From NCBI GenBank assembly GCA_018398765.1, contig JAHBMJ010005292.1, forward strand, positions 24,728 through 68,553: 43,826 bases of DNA, read 5' to 3'. Shown here piece after piece: positions 22,199 to 34,184 of the stretch (its first letter is position 1; every line of letters starts with the position of its first letter). The stretch comes from Chromera velia (taxonomy: Eukaryota; Sar; Chromeraceae). A program made the translations under genes and the position numbers. A model generated the notes under the pieces. It saw only the letters and a program-made list of their open reading frames with translations, did not search any database and was not told the origin of the DNA.

Positions 22199-25100
22199 AT
22201 GACATCTCTCCTGTTGCTCAGTGCAGCGCCACTGACTTTCGATAACTCGTCATGGTTGTCCCTCCATCCCACGGGAAACACACTGAGTCAAAGAAGCGAT
22301 CGTGGGTGGACTTTCGAGATGTTGGATGCCGAAATTGTGGCAGAAAGAAGGAGACAGAGCCTTGCCAATGGAACGGACTCCCTCTTCCTCACCCCTCGTG
22401 GAGGAGAATTCCGAGGCGACACTGTGGCCTCTGCCTCCAGGGCCACGCCTCCCCTCATCACAGAGGATCTCTCTGCTCCCTTCGAGAGGGCGGTTTCGGA
22501 AGGGTCTCAGACCGCATCTTCCCCCTCCGCAGTGCCCTCCTCAGTCTCTCACTCCGAGTCCCGTGCCATCGCACTGGGCAAATGGGGGAAGGCGGGGGAA
22601 CACTTCTGCGGTTCCTTCTCCCTAGACCTGGAGAGTGAGGCAGAGATCATCGCTCCGCCCACTCGCTTCAGTACTTTTGTCGAGGGACCCTTTGAGGCTG
22701 GAACGACTATTGAAATTGCATGCAAGAGAGTCAGTCAGTCAGTCACCCGGTTTGTGAGTCAGTCAGTTAGTCAGTCAACCAGGCAGCATAACAGCGAGTA
22801 AATCAAAAAACTGGTTCTTTGTTCTTGCTCTTACTCGGTTTTCCAATCCTTTTACTCACTCACTCACTCATTCACTATTCATTCAGTGAGCCTCTGTGTC
22901 TAGTCATGTTTCAGTTGCTTACGGTCGAATGGAAGGGACAACATTTGACCCAAGCGATCAGTCTACCAGTGGTTCAGCAAGGGCTTTTGTAATTTGAGCA
23001 CCTAGTCCAGCAGCCCCACTTTTGAATGAGAGGAAAGTGTGTGTCTGTTTCACTTGCTTCCTAGAACATGCATAGGCAGCCTAGTGAGATCGGCAGAGTC
23101 CGGGAAGGCATAAAAAAAACACAACCCTGCAAATGTACTCTCTCTATCACCCTGTGTACCTTTCCTTCCTCTGAATGCAGGGATTGAGCGACATTGTGCT
23201 CCGAGAGAAAGAAGTTCTCGTTTGTGAAAACGGAGAGTGGCAAAAGCCGTCTCTCTACTGTAAAAGTCAGTGACCATATTTTGGTTCTCTGGCCTCTACA
23301 AACAAGGCACCCACCAAAAAGAAAAAGACTCACCCACTCAGATTCACCTGATTGGCCCTCCGCTTCCTTTCTCCTCTCGGCTGCCGATCGGCTGTCTGTC
23401 TGCCTTTCCCAACAGATTCTCCATCCGTCTACATGCCTTGTCGTTGACTGTCCGATTCTGTCTATTTCTGTCCAAGTGAAGGAAACAGTGAAAGAGGAAA
23501 ACCACCCATTTTCTCTTGCTTTGCTTCTCTCTTTTGTCCCCCCCCCTTCTCTCTCTCCGCGTCTGTGTACTTTCCGACCTGTCTAAGTCTCTCATATGGT
23601 CTAGAAGGGCAAAAACCCATGGTTCTTTCCTTTCTGTTGTCTTTCCGACTGAGTGCGCGCAGAAAACTGTCCCGATTTTGTATTGCCCGACTCTCACGCA
23701 TTCGCACTCGCCCCCCTCTCCCTCTCACCCCCCGCGGAAGAGGGTTCTCCTCCCCCCTCCCCTCTAAAGCCCTCCCGAGAAATCTGCGAGGCCAGGCGAC
23801 GGAGAGACGCCGCTCTTCTGCCCCACGAGCCGTCTCCAAGAAGTGGAACCTCTCCCGACACCGACGTAGAAAGCCTGGATCCGTGCTCCAACGAGGACAG
23901 GAGACTCTGGCAGCACGGGGCCAGCCTGGCTGTCTCGTGTGCCAAAGGGTTCTCCCCCCCTCTGTTCTTCCCCGGAGACGGAACCGGGGCGGTCCACTGC
24001 CGTTCGGGTCAATGGAGCTCTCTCCCCCTGTTGTGCGACCGCACGTGCAGCACGGTAGATCTAGAGGCGTACAGCGAGAGCAACGGGTTTTTGCTTTTCG
24101 GGGACGTCACAGTCCCACCCAGAAGGGAAGATGCGCTGTCATCGGACTGGAAAGAGTACCCTTACGGTGCCAGCGTTTCCGAATTGTTGGCCAGACAGCG
24201 GAAGGGTGAGCCTGTTGCTTTTGCGTCTGGGTCTCGGATCTTCGTCCGATGTGCCCCCGGGTTCTCCCCTCTGCAGGCCCTGACGAAGGGTCTGATGTAC
24301 TGCGCAGGAGGACGATGGGTACCCCCAGATCTCAAGTGCGTCCCCAACTGTGTAGACGTCCGGGCAGAGAGCCTGAAGGCATCTCCCTTCAACCTGCAGG
24401 TACGTCAGGCAAAGGCAAAGACAACAGGATGGATGCCTGCAGGGCCTAGAAATTTCATGATAGTCCCGTTAGGCTGCTCTCTTGCAATCTCTTTTTCTCT
24501 GTGTTTCTCTCCCCCTCTGCAAATCCTGCTCTTTCTAAAATGCAATAATCAAATGCAACAATTCTTCTTGAGAGAAAGCCTGCTTTAAAATTCAACAGCC
24601 ATCGTCTCATATCCCCAGAATGAATGTCGTCTCTTTGCACCTTGCCCCCGTGCTCCTTTCTCCTTTGCTTCTCTTGATCCACAAGTGTGTCTCTTGATGT
24701 GCAGCCCGACAGCACACGGACCTTCTCTTTTCACTGACGAATTGCCCCCTCCCCCCCCCGCAGGTCCTTCCCCTCGACCCTGCCGCTTCCTCCGGTGTCC
24801 ACGGCTCCTTTGCCACAATGAAGTGTGCTGACGGGGGCTTCTCCCCTGCACGCCCGGTGGAGGAGACGGCAGCAGGTGTCCCTTTAGGGAGAAGGGACTC
24901 GACGGGGGAACAGGGGAAGGGGGTGGAAGAGCACCTGGGTGCAGTCTCCACGAGGGAAAGGAGACAGAGGGCTGGGACCTGGGGAGGTCGGGGCTCTGGA
25001 GCAGTGACTCCGTTCGCCTTCACTGACGACGCAGTCTCCCTCTGCTACGGGGGCAGGTGGACCTCTGTCGACCTCTTCTGCTCAAGAGACTGCACAACAC

Positions 25101-28100
25101 CGCCAACGAAACCCGGAGAGGTGAGTCAGAAGGCAGAAAGAAGGCTGACAAATGTGCGGACATTGATCGATGCTGCCTGTAGAAGATCCAGCGAAGTACA
25201 GCAAAGCAAGCAGTTTTGATATGCCTCTTTGTGGGAAGCACTGAGAATTAGCAAAGAACCTGAAGACCCGGCAATGAGCAGATCTGTTGCCGTCCTTGCA
25301 CCTCCTTTTTTCATGAGTAGACCCGACGTTTTTGACTCCTCGTTGCCTCACTGCCTCCCTTTTCTCTCAATTGTTTTCCTGCTTGCCTTTCCGCAGGGAT
25401 ACATTCTTCGCGGCTCGGGTCTCCATAACCTCGCGAGATGGCAGCTGAGCTGCGCCCCTAATTTTGTGGCTAGGTCGGCTGCAAGGGAACGGGAGGGGGA
25501 GACTTTGGTGTGTCGAGAAGGAGAGTTCAACAATCCTCTTCTTCAATGTGTAGCAGGATGCGGTCCGTTTCCATCCCTCGGAGCCTCTTTTGTGATTAGG
25601 GGCACTGGGAGTCTACACGGTGATTTTCGAGTGCTCCAATGTGCTCCCAACTACGCCGTCTCTGCTGGAGAGAGTCCGGAGGAACTCCATTGTCTTGATG
25701 GACGGTGGGAGGTCCCAAAATTGAAGTGCGGGGCCGTGTGTCCACTCCCAACTCTAGGGAGCCGATACCGAATCGACACAGGGAATGCAGCAGACAATGA
25801 CCTCCCATCAGAAGAAAGACAAATCTCAGCCGCTTCTTTCATCCAAAAGAGCGAGGAAGTCTCATCCCAACACACACATGCAGATAAGAACCTTGTTCCG
25901 CGAGATCTGTCCACTTCCTATGAAAGTGGGGAGGTCCCGAAAGGGCTGGATTTTGTGGTTGTAGACGATGATGCCTCCACAGTTGACATCAGTCCTAACG
26001 AAGATAGCCAATCCGAAAAAATGCCCTCAGCGCTCCCCCTAGAGAAAGCCGAACAATCACAAAAGTACGAGGGGGACTCCATATCAATCAGTTGTGAACG
26101 CAACTTTACATCTTCCAGCGGTGTGGTCTCGGACACACTACGATGCGTGGAGGGGCAGTGGAGAGGCCAGACACTGCGGTGCGTAGCCAAGTGCCGTGAG
26201 TTTGCCCTGGCTGGAAGTGAATATGCCGTCTCTGGCGTGGGCAACGACCACGGGGACCTCCGTCGTGTGACCTGTGCCCCCGGTTACTCTGCCATCAGCA
26301 GGCCCGCAAGGGAAGGAGAGGACCTTCTCGACAGAGATACGGAGGAGGGAGACGAGGAACTGGTGATGTGCAGAAACGGACAGTGGTCTCCTGTGTCTCT
26401 ACAGTGCAGACGTCAGTCAGTGAGTGAGTCAGCACGCAAGTGAGAAGATTGCTAGCAGGCCGACCAAGTATCACTTTTGTAGTGGACGGTCTTGACTTTT
26501 TCTTTCAGCGATGGTGAGGGCGCCTGTCGGTACCTTGAGAACTTTCATTGATAACTTTGATTTGTCAGCTTGCGCGTCCCTTCCCAGCAAAGAGAAAGTC
26601 CCTGCCTGACTATCCGTCGACCTGTCTCTTTATTTGTCTGACTACCTTTCTGTTGTCCGTTTATTCTCCTTTCTATCTCCCTTTCCTTTCCTTAATTCTT
26701 TCGTTCTCCTTTTTGCAGGTCGGTGCGGGTCTCTTCAGGTCGGTCACCCTCTCGAGGTTCTTCGTTTGAAGTCTGGGGAAGAGGGGGAAAGGGAAAGAGA
26801 ACAGGGAGGGTCAAACCTCGGTCTGACCTCCCCGAGCCGCCATGGGATGCGTCTGATCTTGGGATGTGCCGAGGGTTTCTCTGTCCAGACAGACCGCATC
26901 GAGCCCCACACAGGCATTCAGAAGCCTCGAGAAGGAACGAAGGGACCCTCTCATCTCCTCACTGGCCCATTTCAGTCGGGAGCAGTCGCAGCACAGACGC
27001 ATGAGGGCACCAGAATGGTCACAAAGATGGGCCCAGACGGTAGAATTTTGCATGGACAGGAGGTGGTTTGTGTGGACGGGTCCTGGTCCTCTGTGACCCT
27101 CCGATGTGTTTCTTCGTGTCCGGAGTACGAGGAGGGACTAGACACAGACAGACACTATACGGAGGGCTCGGGGGTCGCACACGGAGATCGGAGGACCGTC
27201 TTCTGCAGGTAGGGGGGGGAATGGAATGACTGGAAGCACTCGACCTGCATGATGAATTCGTCACTCAATCTTTTGATCAGCAAGTCAGCTACTCACGCAG
27301 GAACTCAGTGAGGCAGTCAGTGAGTGTCTTGGTCAAATAAAACCACAATCAGTCGTTCACCTGTGTTTCACATGGCTTCAGCATTGTGCGTCCCGCTGGC
27401 CAGACTGCTTACGTAAACATCTCTTTCATTGATACAGATATAACTCCATCCCCCGCCTGCCCCTCTTTGCAGAGCTGGATACTCCCACGCCCTCTCGTTT
27501 CTTCGCACACTCCTCCCTCAACACCAACACGAAGACAAGTCAGACAACAAGTCCCCCCACACATCCCAGCAGCATCTTCACCAGTCCTTAGCTTTGGCGG
27601 GTGGTGGCCCGACTGCAGTAGGAGAGCAGGTCTTCTGTGTTCACAGCCGCTGGACCTCAAGAAGGCTTGAGTGCTTCAAGATGTGCCCGCCTGTGGGAGA
27701 GACCCTCGGAGAACGGTCGGTCGGTTGGTTGATTAGACAGACAGGCGGTCAGCATGAAGAAATGACTTTAGAAATTGACATGCAAGGGAATTGAAGCATT
27801 TCCTTGAGCTGCATGTATTGAAATGGTTTGCCTGGACGTGGATATGCGGTCACAAACGTAAAGCGACTGCGCTTCTCGAAGAAATCTCTGCTGTGATTGT
27901 CATAATCAACGAGCAAGAACGTGGGGTGGAAAGGGTACGTAAGAAGGCATTTCATGTCTATGATGTTCTATTTTCGACCCTTGTACTATCTTATTTGTGT
28001 TGGTCTCGTCTGTTTGCAGAATGGAAGTCGTCGACTCAGTCCAGCAGTCCGAGTCGGAAGTTGAACTCTCCTTCAGCCAGATTGAGAGCAGCAGGGGGCA

Positions 28101-30741
28101 ACTCAAATGGTCAGAGAAGGACGAAGAGGAGCCTGCAGACGAGGCGTCTCTCCTCTCTTCTAGCGATCAGTACAAACCCCACGGAACAGTGTTCAGAGTC
28201 CGCTGTCGGTCCCAGGCGGGATTTCAGGCCACGTCCTCCCAGGAGGTCGCATCAATCACGTGTGTCGACGGCCAATGGTCCCAGCCCGCTCTTCTGTGTC
28301 GAAACACCTGCACGGAGTTCGATCCAGACCACACAAAGCAGCAATTCAGAGTCGTTTCCCAAAAGTTCCCCTTCCCTGCATCAGGAGGGTCGACGGTGTT
28401 TGACAGTTCAGAAAGTCTGAAGGGCGGGGTGGCTCTGGGGTTTGTAATTGGGGATACCCCCCCTGAGAGGGGCTTTTATCCCCATGGCAGCAGACTCCAA
28501 CTGGGGTGTGCAGACGGATACTCTCCTTCACCTTTGGTGTCGAATGGAGAGGCGTTGTTGGGGTCTGGGGGTAACCTTCAACCGGCTCTGTTCCGTTCCT
28601 TCCGTGCTTCACGTGTCCCTCTGGTGCTCCCTCTAGCGCATATCTCTCTTCAAGCACCTAAGAGAGGTCTTGGAGAGTTACAACTGCCCCCTCCCCCACC
28701 TCTGCACCAACGCATAGACTCAATCACCTGCTACGATGGTACTTGGTCAGCTGTCACACTCACCTGCTTCCGTGACTGTCCCCCATTTCCACACATAGGC
28801 ATCGGCTACAGGCTGAAGTCTTTTCGGGTCCAGCCCGAGACCGATGTGGAGATGGAGGGAGGACATGATCAAGCGCAAACAGCACAAATCAACCAACCAG
28901 TTCCACACGGTACTATTGCCCAATTAACATGCGACACAGATTTCTCCTCCGATCCCCATTCCCCCTCGTCAGAGGAAGTCAAGTGTGTCGACGGAGCATG
29001 GGAACCCCGTCTCCTTCGCTGCTTCCCTGACTGCCCGGACATTTCCACAGTATTGCGTCCGTCTGCTTCTGCTTACGTCTATCGCGTCCTCCGGCCTACA
29101 GTCAACACCCCTCTGCAAGCCCAGAATGCAGACGCAGAGACCCTCGATTCCGCTTCTCTGTGGTCTCTTCAAGAGGCAGAGCGAGAGAGCCTGGACAAAA
29201 TGCCCCCTCTTTTGAAAGAGGAAGAAGAACAAGAGGAAGAGGAGGGGGAAGAAGAAAATCAAAACAGTCCCTTTGACAGCAGAGTTCATCATGGATCCCT
29301 CGTGACCATCTCATGTGCAGCAGGCCATTCATTCGTGGCCCCCCTTCCCCCGTCCACCGCTCTCCAAGGCCGTCTCCTCCCCTCAGTCGAAGTCCTCTGC
29401 CATGCTGGCAGCTACGGGGATTTGAACTTCCAGTGTGTCCCAGACTGCAAAGGAGAGCCTCCGGTCGACTCATCAGTCTACCAAATCCACATGGAGGATA
29501 GTTGGTCGGGAGAACTCCGAACGCCCACAGAGGAAGACAGGGGGCATGGAGACGCACGATGGATCTCCTGCCGTCCCCCCTTGACGCCCTCTCTCCGCAT
29601 TCCTTCAGTCTGGGCGGGGGCGTCTGAGAAGAGGAATCACTATGTGGAGGGAAAGGCGCTAGCTGCAGCGCTGATGAGGGCGGGGGAGGATGAGATGAAT
29701 TCAAAAGGCCAAGAAGCATCAGATGTGCACAGGAAGTTGGCGCATGCGTTGAAGAAAATGAAAACGGTTGGGGAAGCAGAGAGTTTCCTTGAAAAGAGAG
29801 AAGGAAAATTATCCAAAAAAGTCAAGCATGCACTCAAACAAGTGCTAGTCGACGCAGCCAAATTCGCCACACGCGAACGCCTCGTGTGTGACCGGGGTCA
29901 ATGGACTCTCCCGACTTTGACATGTGAGCATCGTTGTACCCCCTTTGTATTGCCGTCAGGGGTGTTCACAGAAGGACTGCACATCATCAAAAGGGAGGAC
30001 CCCTCAACCGACCCATGGGAAGAGCATGCTTTCAACCAAAGCGACGGCTCCCGTCTGCATGCATCTGTGACGATTGGATGCAAAGAAGGCACAGAGATAT
30101 TTCCACGTTGGCGCCCCACACAAGAGAGACTTCAGTGCGTTGATGGGAAATGGAGTCCTCTCACGATTCAGTGCAAACCCGAGGGATCTACAGGCACTCT
30201 GCCTGAAACGTTCCCAACCACACTGCACTCAAATGAGGACAGTGCTGACCTTTTGCTTAACGAAACCCACCCAGAGGTTCTTTCAGGGAGCACAGAAACG
30301 GAAGGGGAACAGGGGGCAGAGACGGGGACGGGAGAAGAATCATCCGCTGAGACAGAGTCAAGTGAGCAGTCTCAGTCTGTATCCACTGACTCTTCAGAAG
30401 GAGAAGGCAATGGCGCATCGTCCTCAGATGCTGACAGTGGGGTGTCGGGAAGCGAACAAGAGGGTGGGGTGGGGGGGAAAGAAGGAGAAGACAAGGCAGC
30501 TGCGGACGGTCTAGATGCCGACTCCGCGAGCAGCACCACTGAGCCTGAGGGCGTCCAGGAGGGTGACCCTGCCATCCCCTCTGACTCGACCACAACGAGC
30601 ACGACGTTGACAGCTAATGAGGCGCCAGCCGTACCAGTCGTCTCGTTTCTAGGAGAGAATTCAAACGAGGATTTACGTAACAGTCATGCGGAGCATCATA
30701 AAAGAAAGCAAAAGAAACCACCCGAAAGGCACGGCGACTGA
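22199..30741 (+). CDS. Giant sushi/CCP-repeat protein, 8 exons, about 2,059 residues
   Basis: Exons: 22199-22729, 23181-23265, 23663-24399, 24764-25120, 25397-26411, 26719-27208, 27473-27715, 28020-30741. Every intron is GT-AG, the phases (0,1,0,0,1,2,2) agree across all joins, and the total of 6,180 nt divides by three. I count 16 modules. Each has four cysteines, with the second after a basic/hydrophobic strand (LSCAPNF, LGCADGY, ITCxDGxWS) and the pattern C-x-x-G-x-W-x5-7-C closing the module, as in complement control (sushi) domains. Several modules have long disordered inserts. After the last module comes an acidic, serine-rich tail of about 190 residues. The start is tentative: SLLLLSAAPLTF could be a weak signal peptide, or earlier exons may exist. 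I see no membrane anchor. A secreted or surface adhesion or ligand-binding role is inferred from the domain family only. Confidence 0.85.
22730..23180 (+). other. Intron 1 of the sushi gene, starting in a (GTCA)n run
   Basis: The donor GTCAGT opens a run GTCAGTCAGTCAGTCACC, and more GTCAGTCA blocks follow to about 22785. The acceptor is CTGAATGCAG at 23171-23180. Introns 5 (GTCAGTCAGTGAGTGAG at 26412) and 7 (GTCGGTCGGTTGGTTG at 27716) also begin in a tetranucleotide run in phase with the splice site. Confidence 0.7.
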
Positions 30742-31123
30742 CACTACGGCCACATGCATATTTTATGAAGAAACAAGTTTCTTGACTCGGAGACTGAACA
30801 AAACTTTCTAATTTTTTGTTTTTACAGTTTGTTTTTTTTAAAATGACCTACGCTTTTTCCTACTCCTTAATGTTGTCGAAGCTATCGATCGTCGAAGCAC
30901 TAGTCGGTGCACCACTATTTAATCAAAGAACTAGTAACCACTAAGCTAGTCATCTAGCTAGTCATTAAAACTTATGCAATAACTTTTTAAATGAAACTAA
31001 AAAGAACATAATCATTTTACTGTAATTCATACATTAAATTTAAGTTTCAAATTATTTCAAACTTAAGGTGAATCGACCCCCTAAAATTCGTTTTCTTTTA
31101 TATATACTGTGCGGCTATTTGTC
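30742..31123. other. AT-rich 3' flank of the sushi gene
   Basis: AT-rich DNA with T- and A-runs, probably 3' UTR and spacer. CTAGT/CTAGC repeats occur at 30898-30965. I see no clear polyadenylation signal and no gene. Confidence 0.4.
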
Positions 31124-31540
31124 TCAGATTGTCTCAAATATAAAAAAAAATACTATAAATGCTACGGATAGTATAAGAGCCCTGCAGGACCACCACTTGC
31201 CGATCTGACGGCCGCCCAACCAGAGACCCCAACGGCGGACAACATGGAGACCCGGCACATCAATCCGATGACCTCCAATCAACGCAATCCCGCCAGCCAG
31301 GTGCTTCTTCAGAAAATGCACCTGCTCCTTTAAACGACCGACGGCGTATCTGTCGTTAACAGATACTATGTGTAAGAGGGCTTCAGGATCATTTCTTATG
31401 GCAATAAGACGAGAGACCCTGCCCCGAGCCGAGCGAAGAATTTTTTTTAATTCATCTGTTGAGCCGAACCTCTTGATCTGACGCTCAGTCAGCTTAGAAA
31501 AGAGGTCACACCCGATGAAGAAGCGAAGTGCAGTGGTCAT
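31124..31540 (-). CDS. Hypothetical 138-residue protein or exon
   Basis: Minus-strand frame from ATG 31540 to a TGA at 31124-31126. The stretch is richer in G and C than its surroundings, as exons here tend to be. The product starts TTALRFFIGCDLFSKL, is rich in basic and helical segments, and ends in a hydrophobic run (LILSVAFIVFFFIF) that could be a membrane segment or chance translation of AT-rich DNA. A pyrimidine-rich tract ending TATACCAG lies 35 bp upstream, so an intron could precede it. I recognise no family. It may also be a transposon remnant. Confidence 0.3.
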   Translation of the reverse strand: MTTALRFFIGCDLFSKLTERQIKRFGSTDELKKILRSARGRVSRLIAIRNDPEALLHIVSVNDRYAVGRLKEQVHFLKKHLAGGIALIGGHRIDVPGLHVVRRWGLWLGGRQIGKWWSCRALILSVAFIVFFFIFETI

Positions 31541-31546
31541 CTTCAA

Positions 31547-32254
31547 AAAGTTGATTCACGTTCTGACTGCGTACCTGGTATACAGACAAGAAGAGAGCTA
31601 GCTCACAGTAGAAGATTGACTGAATCAGATTGCATGATATGATGTTGAAAATGGGCGTTGCACACCCGTGGGCGGGCCGCTGGCCTGCTTTGCGTGCGCG
31701 CGTTAACTGGATATTATCGTCGGCCCCCGCCCGCGGCTTTACGGTGTTGTGGATCGCTAAAGGTCTCAAGCCCGCTGCACTCCACGCTGGACGAGTGCAC
31801 CTGAGGTAGCATCTAGGGTAGCATTTAGGTCTAGATTTAGGTATAAGTTACCGTATAGCAGAGTTTAAAAAAGAACATCATGAATGACTAACAAAATCAT
31901 ATCAGAATGACTAGCAGTCTAGTAACAGAATGAAGCGTATAGTAATTTTAATTAATTTGAATTGAAAGCTATAGATTCAAAGGTGATAGGATACGATCTA
32001 GGATAGGATATGATAGGATTTTATGTTCCGGGAATCCCCGCGGTACTACTACTGCCGCCTGCCGTGCCCACGGTCCACTGCCAAGTATCGGTTTGCACCC
32101 TACTACCTTGCACTAACTTTATTAGCTATTGTAAAAACGAAGCTAGAAACGAAGCTGCCTTGTGCTTTGCTGGGTCACCAGCCTATATATAGATACATTG
32201 CCACCAAACGCTAGGCCAAACGCTTGAAGCATAGAAATATAGGCCGTTGGCGAT
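31547..32254. other. Spacer, no gene seen
   Basis: A GC-rich patch at 31665-31800 and short direct repeats (GGTAGCATCTAG/GGTAGCATTTAG at 31804-31829; GATAGGATA-type at 31984-32018). No coding or RNA feature could be supported. Confidence 0.4.
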
Positions 32255-32529
32255 CCCTACAAAAAATATGCAAAAAATGTTAGAAAAGTAATTGACAAAT
32301 TGTTAGAAAAGTGATAGAAAACTAATAAAAAAGTGATAGAAAACTGATAGAAAAGTAATAGAAATTAATGTTAGAAAAGTTGTTATACTAGAAAAGTGAT
32401 AGAAAAGTGATAGAAAACTGATAGAAAAGTGATAGAAAACTGATAGAAATTTAGATCCTAGTTTAGACCTCTACTTTCTATCACTTTTCTAACAACTTTT
32501 CTATCATTTTTCGAACATTTTTTGCAGGG
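32255..32529. mobile_element. MITE-like element with long imperfect inverted repeats
   Basis: The left end CCCTACAAAAAATATGC and the right end, which in reverse complement reads CCCTGCAAAAAATGTTC, extend into arms of about 60 bp built from TTAGAAAAGTGATAGAAA motifs. The interior is a series of GATAGAAAAGT/GATAGAAAACT repeats. At 275 bp with no coding capacity it fits a MITE or foldback element. I could not find a convincing target duplication (left flank GGCGAT, right flank TATGTA), so the superfamily is open. Confidence 0.65.
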
Positions 32530-33194
32530 TATGTATGGTGTATGATGATCGATGTTATATTAATAAAGTTAATATAAACTAATATAAACCTTAAATCTAG
32601 CCTCAAATCTGCATGCCTACACTAGATTTGCAAATTTATAACTAGAAATTTAGATCCTTCACCTGAAATCAAAATTGTCAAATGAAATCATTTTTTTGAT
32701 TGATTCATTTCGTGATTGATGCTGGTTACTGGCCTAGGGTCAGGCTGAGTTTCCACTTTCTTTTTATGCGCAATCTTAAAGAAGAACCCTCGATCAAGCA
32801 AGCACTCCACACCGTACAATACGACGTACATGTATAAAACCTGTTTCATTTCCTGCATACCCACTTTCAGTTTTCATCGATCCACGTGGGGAATGAACCA
32901 CACTGTCTGACCATAAGAATTTGCAGGCGTGCGTGCAAACGACAGACATGAATTGAATTCGATATCATTCTGGTGTTAAATAAAGAGGATATCATCAATC
33001 TCGGGAGATGCTGGACAGACGATGGATTCCTTTCTCAGCAGCATATCAAGCTTGTTTGCATGTGGACACGTGCAGCAGCAAAATCCTCCAGCGACTGACA
33101 GAGGCTCGCTTTCTTTCTCTCTCAACTTGTGTCTGTTTGTCTGCGTGTCTGTGCGTGTTCTTGGATGAGTCGAAGGACCAGCCCCCCCCCCCCC
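32530..33194. other. Spacer before assembly gap, no gene seen
   Basis: AT-rich to 32720, then mixed composition with a C-run (33183-33194) at the gap edge. No exon can be supported. Confidence 0.4.
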
Positions 33195-33430
33195 NNNNNN
33201 NNNNNNNNNNNNNNNNNNNNNNNNNNNNNNNNNNNNNNNNNNNNNNNNNNNNNNNNNNNNNNNNNNNNNNNNNNNNNNNNNNNNNNNNNNNNNNNNNNNN
33301 NNNNNNNNNNNNNNNNNNNNNNNNNNNNNNNNNNNNNNNNNNNNNNNNNNNNNNNNNNNNNNNNNNNNNNNNNNNNNNNNNNNNNNNNNNNNNNNNNNNN
33401 NNNNNNNNNNNNNNNNNNNNNNNNNNNNNN
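33195..33430. other. Assembly gap (236 N)
   Basis: A run of undetermined bases directly after a poly-C tract. The size may be an estimate. Other undetermined bases are 5022 and 12978-12992. Confidence 0.99.
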
Positions 33431-34150
33431 CCGGCTTCAATTGCACCGACTGATCAATTGTCAGTTAATCGGTCCATAAATCTGTCCGCATGCCAAGGGA
33501 CCCAAACCAAAAGAACATCGAAGGATGGGGGGGACGCACCCCCTGACATCTGCGTGCCTGCTGCATATTTTTGAGACTGTTCGCTGAGAAGGGAAGAAAG
33601 AAGGGAGTTACTGCATGTCTATCCCATGCAAGATGGCGAAGACACGCAGACGTCCACTCTGCAAGATAACGATGATGCAGATTGGACACTGAAGGAACGA
33701 ACGATTCAGTGAATGAATGAATCAATCACCTAGATTTCTCTCTCAGCCGGCGTCCGGGTGAAGAAACCGAGGCAGCCACACACGAACAAGACACGATGGG
33801 AGGAAAAGAGTCAGTCGAGTTCTTCTTCATTCGTTTTTTGGACTGCACGCGGGGACGACCTGAAAGAAAGAAAGAAAGAAAGAAAGAAAGACATAAAAGC
33901 CCAGACAAAAGGTAAAGAGAACTAGCGAGGAAGACAAGAGCGGAAAGACAGGAAGGAAGGAGCCTAGACGTTCTGCCTGTCTGTCAGAAAAGTGAGAGGA
34001 GAAGAAGCAAGCACCCATTGCATAAAGGAAGAAAGGAAGCACACACACGTAAGTGGAAGGAGGGAGGTCAGAAGAACAACTGCACGACAGCAGATTGTTC
34101 CATGCAATGCATCGCGAAAACACCCGACAGTGAATTTTCAGACACACACG

Positions 34151-34184
<34 letters not shown>

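Noticed and set aside
22252-24209. Alternative plus-strand frames over the sushi exons (for example 22252-22638 and 23565-24209)
   Set aside because: They overlap exons whose frame is fixed by the cysteine-tryptophan pattern and by matching intron phases.
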